Origin: Subtercola sp. Z020
GTDB taxonomy: Bacteria; Actinomycetota; Actinomycetes; Actinomycetales; Microbacteriaceae
Assembly (NCBI RefSeq): GCF_002931235.1
Contig: NZ_PSTT01000067.1
Coordinates: 1 to 64,000 of the forward strand
Direction of reading: 5' to 3'
DNA length: 64,000 nt
Shown here: positions 27,960 through 35,462 of the stretch, piece after piece
Position numbering within the stretch: position 1 is the stretch's first letter
Layout of the letters: every line of letters begins with the position of its first letter
Position numbers and translations under genes: made by a program
The notes under the pieces: generated by a model
Database searches by the model: none
Told to the model about the DNA's origin: nothing
The model's input: the letters and a program-made list of their open reading frames with translations, nothing else

Positions 27960-27971
27960 TATATCGAAGCG
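27960..27971 (-). promoter_or_regulatory. Conserved CGCTTCGATATA motif, copy 3
   Basis: On the minus strand CGCTTCGATATA, 44 bases before the winged-helix-like gene and nine bases after a hairpin. One base in TTT and the last base differ from copy 1. Confidence 0.6.
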
Positions 27972-27978
27972 ACATGAA

Positions 27979-28006
27979 GAGGCCACGACCGGTAGGTCGC
28001 GGCCTC
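27979..28006 (-). terminator. GGCCACGACC-type hairpin, copy 4
   Basis: GAGGCCACGACC (27979-27990) pairs with GGTCGCGGCCTC (27995-28006) with one A-C mismatch, four-base loop. It lies 23 bases after the stop of the exoX-C-like gene. The T content after the stem is low (TTCATGT). Confidence 0.65.
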
Positions 28007-28029
28007 AGTGGTGTGACACACCCACGAAA

Positions 28030-28239
28030 TCAGTGCCAGCTCATCCAGCTCCGGGCCCGGGGAACAGCTCGGAGGTAGTACTCCAGGTCGTAGTAGGCGT
28101 CCGGATACTTCGACCGTAGGTCGGTCTCTCGAAGCATCCAGAGGGCGTAGTGCGGATCGGTCTCAGCCATCTCCTGGAGGTCATAGCCCCAGTACTTACC
28201 GAAGGGGACGGTCTGGCTGGATGTGTTTATGATTCTCAT
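28030..28239 (-). CDS. Small protein resembling the exoX-like C-terminal domain (69 aa)
   Basis: 69 aa. VPFGKYWGYDLQEMAETDPHYALWMLRE closely follows the pattern of the small exoX-like C-terminal domain (GKYKGKxxxEIAExDPxYLxWLL), which occurs alone or fused to nucleases in phages and mobile elements. The C-terminal half is Tyr/Arg-rich (YYDLEYYLRAVPRARSW). It starts 60 bases after the primase stop and is probably transcribed with it. Role unknown; a link to replication fits its place. Confidence 0.65.
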   Translation of the reverse strand: MRIINTSSQTVPFGKYWGYDLQEMAETDPHYALWMLRETDLRSKYPDAYYDLEYYLRAVPRARSWMSWH

Positions 28240-28299
28240 CTCTCATGGTTTCCTTTCCTGGCCTGGGCCGGGGTTGATGGTGCTACGGGGTGTGGTAGG

Positions 28300-30111
28300 T
28301 CAGTCGCCGAAGATGTCAGCAAGCGCGGCGTCGTCATCAGCGAGATCGTCCGTCATCAGGTCGGCGACAGTGTCAGGGATCACGACCTGCTCGTAGGCGA
28401 GATCGTCGGCCTCGGTGCGGAAGCGGATTCCCTTTACGAAGTGGCAAGGGCCTTTGGGTTTTCTCGCCACAGGCTCCAGCTCGTACTGGCTCCGGCTTTT
28501 CTCGTCTGGCGTGAACTCCGAGTGGATCAGCTTCTGGGGTGCGCGCTGGCGCTGGACACACTCGGCTCCCGCTTCCTTGAACAGAGAGTGTGCCTGAAGC
28601 ATCTCTCCGAACTTCCGAGTCTTCTCGGCGGGGCGGCCAATCTCGGTCATCTCTAGCTCGAAGGTGTCGTGGAGATCGGCAAGCAGGCAGAAGCTCGTAG
28701 AATCTGCGACAATCCGCTCGTTCCACCAGAGTTCGATTTTGTCTTGGCCGCCTCGCCACTTGCTCTTGGCTCGTTCCATTGCCTCCGGGAGCTGGGGCTC
28801 TACCGAGCCAGCGGCGTACCACTTCACGGCACCCTCCACCGCCCAGGCCAGGGCTGCCTTAAGGATGGAGGCGTTCTTCTCCGCTGCTGCCAGTGCCGGG
28901 TTCTTCCGGCGCAGCCCCATGCTCTCGGGGTCGGCGACTCTGTCGTACTCCTCAGCCGAGACGAAGGAGTAGGGCATGGGCACAGGAGCGAGCCGCCTCC
29001 AGGTGCCTCGGTCGTTCTCCGACACCTGAGGCAGATAGTTCGTGTTCACGAAAACGGTGGCGGTGAAGTCGAAGGTCTCCTCATCCTTGAACTTCTGCGC
29101 GGCGGTCATCTCGGCGGTTTCGGCCAGCTCCTTGATGATCAGCGCATCGAGCCAGTTGGACTTGGGTAGCTCCTCGATGAATGCTGCTCGGAGCGCCTTG
29201 AGCTTGGCCTTGCCGAAGAGGTTGCTACCGTCAGAGTTCAGAAGTATCGAAGAGTCCACGCGATCCGCATAGGAGCCGAGCATCTTCTTGAGCACATCGG
29301 TGAGCGTGCTCTTGCCGTTGGAGCCATCGCCGGAGAAGAAGAAGACCATGGACTGGTTCAGGGTGTGGCCCGTGAGTGCGTTGCCTACGATGATCTGGAG
29401 GTAGTCAGCCACGCCCGCGGGGAGTGCGCTCAGAATCTCGTCCCAGAGAGGATCGGTGTAGCCAGCCTCGAAGCCAGCTCGCGCGCTCCGGGTGAAGTGA
29501 TCTCTGGCCTCGGCCTGGCGAAGCGCTCCACGCTTGAGGTCAACGGCACCGTCAGCAGTGAGAAGCAGGTCAGGGTTTGCGTCGAAGATCGAGCTGGACA
29601 CTTTGGCCTTGCCGGAGGCGTAGCGTCCCGCGTTAGCGCAAGGAGTCACATTGCGGAACAGGCGAGCAGCGCGGTAGAGCTTTTCGTCCTGCCGCGCCTG
29701 TTGGAACAGCCCAGCCTCGAACCAGTCGAGGAGCTTAGCCGTGACTTCCTCGGAGGCGACCGCCTGCCACAGCCCTGAGTCGGGCTGGTAGCCCGCCCAG
29801 CACTTCCACTCTCGAACAGCTACCAGCTCGGAGCGGTGTGCCTCGTGGAATGCAGCGCCTACAGCACCTTCCGTGAAGCTGTCTACCGAGAGTCCGGCAA
29901 CCTTGGGAGCGGAAGTTGGTACCTGCTTCGCCCTCGTCGGCTCATCGGTCTCTGGAGGATTTTCGTCTCCATTAAGGCTTCGCCTGTAGGCAGCTTCCTG
30001 CTCCGGGCTGTCCCAGCCTCCAAGCGGCTTGTAGCTGGAGCCGTAGACCTCCATCCGGAACTTCTCGTGCTTGTCTAGGCGGGCTAGCTCGCTTTCAGTG
30101 TCTAGCGACAT
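28300..30111 (-). CDS. D5/P4-type helicase-primase of the element
   Basis: 603 aa from ATG 30111 (AAGGAG six bases upstream). The C-terminal half is a superfamily 3 helicase as in phage P4 alpha and poxvirus D5: Walker A GDGSNGKST at residues 261-269, then an acidic Walker B-like segment (LRAAFIEELPKSN) and the sensor-type NTNYLPQVSENDRGTWRRL. The D5 N-terminal-like region lies at about residues 80-230. No separate catalytic primase (Prim-Pol or Toprim) motif is obvious in the first 80 residues, so priming may depend on a host primase. It should unwind the element at its origin; the iteron region lies just upstream. Expressed from a conserved-motif promoter. Confidence 0.88.
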   Translation of the reverse strand: MSLDTESELARLDKHEKFRMEVYGSSYKPLGGWDSPEQEAAYRRSLNGDENPPETDEPTRAKQVPTSAPKVAGLSVDSFTEGAVGAAFHEAHRSELVAVREWKCWAGYQPDSGLWQAVASEEVTAKLLDWFEAGLFQQARQDEKLYRAARLFRNVTPCANAGRYASGKAKVSSSIFDANPDLLLTADGAVDLKRGALRQAEARDHFTRSARAGFEAGYTDPLWDEILSALPAGVADYLQIIVGNALTGHTLNQSMVFFFSGDGSNGKSTLTDVLKKMLGSYADRVDSSILLNSDGSNLFGKAKLKALRAAFIEELPKSNWLDALIIKELAETAEMTAAQKFKDEETFDFTATVFVNTNYLPQVSENDRGTWRRLAPVPMPYSFVSAEEYDRVADPESMGLRRKNPALAAAEKNASILKAALAWAVEGAVKWYAAGSVEPQLPEAMERAKSKWRGGQDKIELWWNERIVADSTSFCLLADLHDTFELEMTEIGRPAEKTRKFGEMLQAHSLFKEAGAECVQRQRAPQKLIHSEFTPDEKSRSQYELEPVARKPKGPCHFVKGIRFRTEADDLAYEQVVIPDTVADLMTDDLADDDAALADIFGD

Positions 30112-30160
30112 GTGATCTCCTTGGTCTTAGTTCTTCCCCTGGTCGGCGGGATTTGAGACT

Positions 30161-30172
30161 CATATCAAAGCG
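30161..30172 (-). promoter_or_regulatory. Conserved CGCTTTGATATG motif, copy 4
   Basis: On the minus strand CGCTTTGATATGAGT lies 50 bases before the helicase-primase start. The 12-base core is identical to copies 1 and 5. Confidence 0.65.
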
Positions 30173-30297
30173 TCGAAACGAAGATCGGCCCGGACAGTGG
30201 AGAGGAACTAAGGCACCAAGGAGCCAACTCATCCACCATCCGAGCCGAAAGCAAAGGCGACCAAGTCTTTGCCTCACCATTGGGAGGTGTAGATCCT

Positions 30298-30310
30298 TTA
30301 TATCAACTCG
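30298..30310 (-). promoter_or_regulatory. Diverged conserved motif, copy 6
   Basis: On the minus strand CGAGTTGATATAA, about 190 bases before the helicase-primase start. It shares TTGATATA with the family. Any transcript from it would cross a short frame of doubtful coding value before reaching copy 4. Confidence 0.4.
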
Positions 30311-30339
30311 ACTCGAACGGCTCACTGACGGCGCCTAGA

Positions 30340-30745
30340 TCTCGTTCTGTGAGGGATTTGTCACCGAAGTTGCTCACTTTGTCACCGAACGCTTTACTTC
30401 GGTGACAAATCGCTAGAGCCCCGATGAGATCGGCCCTCTAGCCTTCTGAGCGCGCGAAGCAGCTCCGACCGCCAAACAGCCTAGAGACCCGACGAGATCG
30501 GCGTTCCTGCCCCTGAGCCGAAAACTCCGTCACCGAACGACTTCCAAACCTTCAGATAGGTAGACACTCTCCATAAACGCAAAAGCTCTATGTATTTTGA
30601 GGTTTCCCGTATTTGGGTCACAAGGTGACAAATCGATCAGAGGCAGGCTAGAGGGTCGAGGAGATCGGCGTTTCTCCTTGTCACCGAAGCTAAGAGTTCG
30701 GTGACATTGGGTCACACTTCGGTGACATCCGGTGACGGGAGCGAA
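30340..30745. other. Candidate origin of replication with iterons
   Basis: The 9-mer GTCACCGAA occurs seven times exactly: direct at 30360, 30381, 30529 and 30680; inverted at 30398, 30697 and 30718. Further partial copies are near 30617-30629 and 30729. Interleaved are three copies of a longer unit (CTAGAG, three to four bases, CGAnGAGATCGG) at 30413, 30481 and 30648. Between them lies a comparatively AT-rich patch (30541-30615). Iterons, an AT-rich segment and an adjacent helicase gene together are typical of plasmid-like origins. No open frame of convincing quality covers the region. Confidence 0.75.
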
Positions 30746-31085
30746 TTGTGAGCCTGCTTCTTCTAAGGAGAGGCAGTCGGACGATCAGCTCGTGGTGCCG
30801 CACATGTCCGCCTGCCACAGAGGTAGATCCCTGACACACGGGTGAGACAGGTAGCGCGCTTTTCGCGCTTTCGAAACTTTGCGCGCTCTGTGACAGCTCG
30901 CTAGGAGAACGCCGTCTAAGACCGTAGAACAGCGATCGCGCATGATGATGCCAGGAGCGAGGCTACAGCCCGAGATTGCCAGCTACGGGCAGAAGCGCGG
31001 GCTACAGCGTCGATCTCATCGCAACTCTAGGCTGCGCGCTCAGGAGACAGCTAGCGTCGAGAGTCAGCCGGTTAAGACGACACGA
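30746..31085. other. Non-coding stretch right of the origin candidate
   Basis: About 340 bases with no supported gene. It holds a GCGCGC-rich tract (30851-30888: gcgcgct, cgcgct, gcgcgct separated by T-rich and A-rich bases) and one copy of a 19-bp direct repeat (31025-31043). Short plus-strand frames (from 30942 and 30976) lack good ribosome binding sites and plausible composition. Confidence 0.4.
31025..31043 (+). repeat. 19-bp direct repeat, left copy
   Basis: ctctaggctgcgcgctcag is present here and, identically and in the same orientation, at 35617-35635. The two copies flank the membrane-protein, replication-relaxation and FtsK genes. Flanking bases differ. Confidence 0.85.
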
Positions 31086-31118
31086 AAAAGCCCCGGAGCA
31101 AACTACTCCGGGGCTTTT
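31086..31118. terminator. Bidirectional intrinsic terminator
   Basis: AAAAGCCCCGGAG (31086-31098) pairs exactly with CTCCGGGGCTTTT (31106-31118), seven-base loop. T-runs follow on both strands (CTTTTCG on plus, CTTTTTCG on minus). It ends the membrane-protein gene on the minus strand. Confidence 0.92.
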
Positions 31119-31135
31119 CGAACTTGGCGAGCACC

Positions 31136-31891
31136 TCAGGCGACTAGCTCCTTCTGTACAGCCGCACGGAAATCTGACGGGAAGTCGTCTCGGAAGACAA
31201 CCTCCAGGTCATCCGCCATGGGCTGGCATACCGTGGCCTTGTCGTAGCCGTTGCAAGAGTAGGCATTAGGCGAGAGGTAGTTCGATGAGAAGTCATTGAT
31301 CGTACCTTCGAGGACAGGACGGAACTGCATTTGCGCAAATCCTTGGACCTGCTTCCGAAGAGACAGATTCACTCTTCCGTCGAAGGAGAAGGCATCGACT
31401 GGGTCGCCCCCATCGCACAGCGCCGCCTTAGCAGCCGTGTGGTCCACGACGACCGAATCGAAGAAGAAACTTCCCGCCATACCGTCACCGTCCGAAAGGA
31501 AGCCATGAGCCTTTGCCACAGGCTCAATGGGTGGGCGGATGCCGGAAAACAGTCGGCTTTGAACAGCGGAATCGTTCTGGATGGAGTCTGCAACTCGATC
31601 CAGCTCGGCTAGCTGCGGAGCAACCGAGTCATCGGTACAGGTCGTAGGAGCCTCGACAGTGGTCTGACAGGAACCACGCGTTCCACTTACAGAGCCCCCG
31701 TCGCTAGTTGCCTTGACACAGAACCCGCCCGGAGCACTGGCGGCATCAGCCCCAGGGGTGAGGAACGGAGTTGCGATCAACGCAGCGCCGAGAGCAGCCA
31801 TAACGAGAAGCAGCGCCGTGCTCTTCTTCTTGCGATCGCCCAGCAGGTTATCTACGACATTGGGCCTTGGGGTCTTGATGGTCTTCTTCAT
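31136..31891 (-). CDS. Membrane-anchored extracytoplasmic protein of the element (251 aa)
   Basis: 251 aa from ATG 31891, with GGAGGAGATCACC upstream. The cytoplasmic start is basic (MKKTIKTPRPNVV, then DRKKK), followed by one helix (STALLLVMAALGAALIATPFL) that could be an anchor or an uncleaved signal. The rest is extracytoplasmic with six Cys that could form disulfides (FCVKATSDG, GSCQTTVEAPTTC, ALCDGG, YSCNGYDKATVC). No family recognised. The position opposite the transfer gene suggests a surface function such as exclusion or mating contact, which is inference. Confidence 0.7.
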   Translation of the reverse strand: MKKTIKTPRPNVVDNLLGDRKKKSTALLLVMAALGAALIATPFLTPGADAASAPGGFCVKATSDGGSVSGTRGSCQTTVEAPTTCTDDSVAPQLAELDRVADSIQNDSAVQSRLFSGIRPPIEPVAKAHGFLSDGDGMAGSFFFDSVVVDHTAAKAALCDGGDPVDAFSFDGRVNLSLRKQVQGFAQMQFRPVLEGTINDFSSNYLSPNAYSCNGYDKATVCQPMADDLEVVFRDDFPSDFRAAVQKELVA

Positions 31892-31926
31892 GGTGATCTC
31901 CTCCGTTGGTTAGTGGATCGAGATTT

Positions 31927-31938
31927 CATATCAAAGCG
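31927..31938 (-). promoter_or_regulatory. Conserved CGCTTTGATATG motif, copy 5
   Basis: On the minus strand CGCTTTGATATGAAA lies 36 bases before the start of the membrane-anchored protein gene and 33 bases after a terminator-like hairpin. Core identical to copies 1 and 4. Confidence 0.65.
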
Positions 31939-31970
31939 ACCGAAAGCGGAGACGGTGACGCAAAGGAAAA

Positions 31971-32006
31971 GCCGGAGCCAGGGGGAGAAGATCCCAAGGC
32001 TCCGGC
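31971..32006 (-). terminator. Hairpin upstream of conserved motif copy 5
   Basis: GCCGGAGCC (31971-31979) pairs exactly with GGCTCCGGC (31998-32006). On the minus strand the stem is followed by TTTTCCTTTG. No gene is recognised directly upstream, so it probably insulates the promoter from read-through. Confidence 0.7.
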
Positions 32007-32216
32007 TCGACCAACAGAGGAGTTGATGCAGCCCTACCAGAAAGCATCGACAGCCATATCGCTACGAACTGGGCGGGGTGTTGTGACATCACCGCTGCCG
32101 CCATTGGCGAAGCCGTAACGCGCACACCCGTGCTGCCCACACTGCCGAACTGTGACGCGACACCACTACTACCGACGCTCGCTGAGCCGTGATGTGACGC
32201 CACGGCCGCGGAACCG

Positions 32217-32255
32217 GGGAGCGGAACTGGGTGGAGCGGGAGCGGAACTGGGTGG
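32217..32255 (+). repeat. Tandem 18-bp repeat in a G-rich tract
   Basis: gggagcggaactgggtgg occurs at 32217-32234 and 32238-32255 (period 21). It lies in a run of about 140 bases in which the plus strand is markedly purine- and G-rich. Confidence 0.8.
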
Positions 32256-32461
32256 GGGTGAGGAGGAGACGCTGAGGCTGACTACTAGGAGGGCTGGGGA
32301 AAGCTGGAGACAGACTGTTGGCCTACTGACGGCAGAGCTGAGCGGACGGGGCTGAGGCGGACTCGATCCAAGATGTTAGAAGTGGTGATCTCCGTAGTAA
32401 ACGAGGGAGACATTATTCGCGCGGATTTGGTCGCTCTGAGCGTGAGATCTCAACAGTCGAG

Positions 32462-32564
32462 CTATTGCCGACTGCATCAATAGGTCGAGCACTAGGAGTT
32501 GCAATAGGAGCTGCAATAGGTCAGTGCGATATGGGTTCTGCTCCCCGCCACGAGCTGCAATAGG
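32462..32564 (+). repeat. GCAATAGG iterons upstream of the replication-relaxation-like gene
   Basis: Exact gctgcaatagg at 32510-32520 and 32554-32564; variants gttgcaatagg at 32498-32508 and gcatcaatagg at 32474-32484; inverted ctattgc at 32462-32468. They end 45 bases before the next start codon, the position expected of operators or a binding array for the product of that operon. Confidence 0.7.
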
Positions 32565-32609
32565 CAGCCAACGATCAGCAGAAGGGAGCCGCACAAGAGG
32601 AGAAAGACC

Positions 32610-33695
32610 ATGGCTCTACCCGTACCGATGATCGAAAGCCATCCGCTACCCGCCGTCGAAGACGCCGAAACCGAGGCTCCAGCCAGCGAAGTTCAGAGGA
32701 CCAAGCGACCGAGCGGCGCACACATCACCGAGGGAAACGCTCGACTCATTGCGTTCACAGGCATGTTTCCCTGCGTCGATGCGGAGGGACTCTCGATGCT
32801 CAGCAACCGCCAAGAGACACGCTTCGCTCCCGGAGGAGAGCTGACGAGCATCAAGGGAACCAAGCAACGACTCAACAAGATCGTCCGCATCGGTGCTCTG
32901 AAGAAGACCACCAACATGGCTACGAGAGTCGAGCACTACGGCATCACCGACAACGGAATCGGCTCCGCTTGGAGCTTCGGCTACACCCTGGAACGGCCCG
33001 ACAAGCTCGACAATCTCAGCAAGTCCCGACTGACTCATTACCAGATGATTGCCCATGTGGCAGCCCAGTTCGCCTCTCCTCAGGGCTTCTTCCGTAAGAG
33101 TCTCGGCGTCGGTCCTGTCCCGCTCGACAACCTCGTGAGCGAGAAGATGATGCGCGGCTCGTTCGATCCAGTCATGCGAAAGATCAAGGCAAAGCCCACA
33201 GCCGACCACCGGGGCGACTTCGGTAGATGGCGCGCCGATGTGATCAAGTCCGCCAGTGAGGCGGTGAACGCCGGTCGGCTTCAGTGGTCCGAGATCGTAG
33301 AACAGCGTCCCGCATTGCTCACGGTCGGCGCAGCTCAGCGCGGAGATACCAAGCTCAAGGCTGTCCATCAGCACGACCTGACGGTGATCCTCGACGGTGA
33401 CCGAACGGGCCCACGAGCGAAGAACCTGCTTGTTGAGATCGAGATCAGCAAGAAGAGCTGGGAAGAGTACGACGCCATATTCGCCACGCTCGCCGCCGAA
33501 CTCAAGGAGGGATCGATTTACGACCGGGCCATCTACTTCACCCATGGTGTCCAGATCTCCAGCCTATTGCGGCGCGTCAACGCACGAGGTAGTCACGGTC
33601 TCATCGAGTCGGGTCAGCTAAGGATCTTCCCCCTGCTGCACCGCGACGGCACACCTTTCATCTTCAACAACCGAGTCCCGGTCGGAGGTAACTGA
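32610..33695 (+). CDS. Replication-relaxation-like protein (plasmid Replic_Relax type)
   Basis: 361 aa from ATG 32610, with GAGGAG eight bases upstream. N-terminal region (residues 40-130) has a winged-helix pattern (ITEGNARLIAFTGMFPCVDA, QRLNKIVRIGALKKTTNM). The C-terminal half has HDLTVILDG, followed by NLLVEIEISKKSWEEYDAIF, an acidic and Lys pattern like the nuclease-like fold of actinobacterial replication-relaxation proteins. Family assignment is from pattern memory and moderate. Two bases separate it from the FtsK-like gene, so they form an operon; it is the best candidate to bind the GCAATAGG array. Confidence 0.6.
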   Translation: MALPVPMIESHPLPAVEDAETEAPASEVQRTKRPSGAHITEGNARLIAFTGMFPCVDAEGLSMLSNRQETRFAPGGELTSIKGTKQRLNKIVRIGALKKTTNMATRVEHYGITDNGIGSAWSFGYTLERPDKLDNLSKSRLTHYQMIAHVAAQFASPQGFFRKSLGVGPVPLDNLVSEKMMRGSFDPVMRKIKAKPTADHRGDFGRWRADVIKSASEAVNAGRLQWSEIVEQRPALLTVGAAQRGDTKLKAVHQHDLTVILDGDRTGPRAKNLLVEIEISKKSWEEYDAIFATLAAELKEGSIYDRAIYFTHGVQISSLLRRVNARGSHGLIESGQLRIFPLLHRDGTPFIFNNRVPVGGN

Positions 33696-33697
33696 CC

Positions 33698-35404
33698 ATG
33701 AATGAACTAATCAACTCCGCGAAAGAGGCAGCAGCCCCGATCATCGAGCAACTGCCGGCAATCGGCATCTCACTACTCATCCTCGTAGTGCTAGGCATCG
33801 CTGCCCTGTCCGCGATCATCAAGCGCCACCAGCGTTGGAAGAACTACCGGGAGAAGCGGGAATGGAAGCCAGCCTCTTGGTTCAAGGCAGAGCCGAAGAT
33901 CTACTTCGACATCGAGACCGCTCTACTCTCGAACAAGGGACTGGTTGACGGGTCCACCGCCCTCAATGCGTTCCTCATTCCGAAGGAAGACGGGGGATCA
34001 GTTTGGAAGCCTTCGTGGCTCTCACCCTACGGGCGAGCTGTGCGAGCCATGGGCAGGGCTCATCGAGGCGAGGCTCGGGGCAAGAGATACCTGGCTCATC
34101 AGCAGGTAGCGGAGGCTGCCAATTACATCATCGTCCGCAAACTACCCGAGACTCACCGGGTGGTGGAGCTGGAACCTTCGAAGATTCCAGAGGACGAGAC
34201 GCCGAAGCAAAAGCTGAAGCGCGAGAGGAAAGAAGAGCAAAAGCTCCGAGCGAATCACTTCCGCATCGACATCGTGCTCGATGGCCGCGATCCGGCGGAG
34301 GTCAAGCGGCTGGAGGGCAAGATCGTCTCACAGCTCGGGCTCAAGTCGCTCCAAGAGTTTGAGACGGAGAACAACTTCACTCTCAGCTACGCAGCACACA
34401 AAACAGCCCCCGGCGATCCACTGATGAAGCTCAAGACCGGCATCGAGTTCTTCAGGGAGAACGCGGCCAAGGTCGCGCATCTCATCCCGCTCGCGGTCCG
34501 AGAGAACGGCAAGCTCTGGGCTCTGGCCATGCACCACCTGCTCATCATCGGCATGACGGGATCGGGCAAGGGATCGCCGCTCAATGGTCTGATCCGGCAG
34601 CTCGCTCCGTTCGTCGAGCGCGGAACTGCCCTGTTTTACGGCATCGACCCGAAGGCGTCAGAGCTTCGACCCTACGAGGAATCTCGACTCTTCGAGGAGC
34701 TGGTCTATGAGAACTCGGGCGCGGTCGATGTGATCGCGGAGGTTCACAAAGTGATGAAGCACCGGGCGAAGCACAAGCGCGTCGATGTGGAGAACGCGGA
34801 TCTCGGTCGCTCGCTGGACGCCACCAAGGAAAACCCAATGGTGGTGCTCTTCATCGATGAATTCCTTTCGCTGCTCATCGCGCTCCAGGCCATGGGCAGA
34901 GAGGGCAAGGCTGCGACCACGCTCCTGGTCGAGATCCTGGCTCAGGGTCGATCGCTCGGCGTCTATGTGGTGGCAGCAACCCAGGAGGCCGACAAGGATC
35001 TTCTCGGGAGAATGCGCGGCAACTTCGCCAACATCATCCTTCTGAAGCAGCCCAGTGAGTACTTCAACGACTTCTTCCTAGGAGAGGGCGCGCGGGCGGC
35101 TGGGTTCGACTCGACGGCCATTCCTCTGAGCACGAAGGCCAACGGCTACGCCTACGCCGGGATCGGCTTCGTCAAGGAGGAGACCGGCAAGCCTGTCAAG
35201 GTGCGCTTTGCCTACAGCTCGGACAAGGACATCGCTGACCTCATCAAGGAGTACCCGAGAAAGGGGCGGGCAACTACCGCAGCAGCACCGGCAGAGATCG
35301 AGCCCGCGATCTACGACGATGAGGACGACGGGAGCTTCGGCTTCGAAGAGATCGCCATGCCGGTACAGGCCACACCTGGAGAGGGAGGCTTCGGGAGGTT
35401 CTGA
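33698..35404 (+). CDS. FtsK/SpoIIIE-type DNA translocase (TraB/TraSA-like transfer protein)
   Basis: 568 aa. One N-terminal membrane helix (IGISLLILVVLGIAALSAII at residues 23-42), a linker, a charged region (about 160-185), then the FtsK motor: Walker A GMTGSGKGS at 285-293 and Walker B VVLFIDEF at 382-389, followed by AQGRSLGVYVVAATQ. The last 40 residues are acidic and may include a DNA- or partner-recognition tail; the gamma-like domain of FtsK is not obvious. In Streptomyces plasmids and AICEs a single protein of this type moves double-stranded DNA between cells. Start ATG 33698 has GGAGG nine bases upstream within the previous gene's end. Confidence 0.88.
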   Translation: MNELINSAKEAAAPIIEQLPAIGISLLILVVLGIAALSAIIKRHQRWKNYREKREWKPASWFKAEPKIYFDIETALLSNKGLVDGSTALNAFLIPKEDGGSVWKPSWLSPYGRAVRAMGRAHRGEARGKRYLAHQQVAEAANYIIVRKLPETHRVVELEPSKIPEDETPKQKLKRERKEEQKLRANHFRIDIVLDGRDPAEVKRLEGKIVSQLGLKSLQEFETENNFTLSYAAHKTAPGDPLMKLKTGIEFFRENAAKVAHLIPLAVRENGKLWALAMHHLLIIGMTGSGKGSPLNGLIRQLAPFVERGTALFYGIDPKASELRPYEESRLFEELVYENSGAVDVIAEVHKVMKHRAKHKRVDVENADLGRSLDATKENPMVVLFIDEFLSLLIALQAMGREGKAATTLLVEILAQGRSLGVYVVAATQEADKDLLGRMRGNFANIILLKQPSEYFNDFFLGEGARAAGFDSTAIPLSTKANGYAYAGIGFVKEETGKPVKVRFAYSSDKDIADLIKEYPRKGRATTAAAPAEIEPAIYDDEDDGSFGFEEIAMPVQATPGEGGFGRF

Positions 35405-35429
35405 GTGAACCTGACTGACAGAAAGCAAG

Positions 35430-35462
35430 GACGCCCTCGGACTAGCTCCGGGGGCGTCTTTT
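35430..35462 (+). terminator. Terminator after the FtsK-like gene
   Basis: GACGCCCTCGG (35430-35440) pairs with CCGGGGGCGTC (35448-35458) with one G-T pair; CTTTTCG follows. It ends the 32610-35404 operon 25 bases after the stop codon. Confidence 0.88.

Larger units (their letters stand above)
32010..32609. other. Non-coding control region upstream of the replication/transfer genes
   Basis: About 600 bases without a supported gene. Contents: a strongly G-rich plus strand (32210-32350) with an 18-bp tandem repeat (period 21) at 32217-32255; a minus-strand GGAGATCACC site (about 32390-32399) like the element's other ribosome binding sites but without a usable start codon; and, closest to the next gene, four direct and one inverted GCAATAG elements. 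This could hold the promoter, operator and transfer origin-like sites of the 32610 operon. Confidence 0.5.

Noticed and set aside
30095-30325. 76-codon minus-strand frame between promoter-like copies 4 and 6
   Set aside because: Overlaps the helicase-primase start and the conserved motif; no good ribosome binding site. A short leader peptide from 30280 cannot be excluded but is not supported.
31931-32203. 90-codon minus-strand frame in the control region
   Set aside because: It spans a terminator-like hairpin and a conserved promoter-like motif, has no ribosome binding site and an odd composition.
30340-32564. Iteron arrays read as a CRISPR array
   Set aside because: Repeat units are 7-27 bp with irregular spacing and both orientations, and no cas genes are present.
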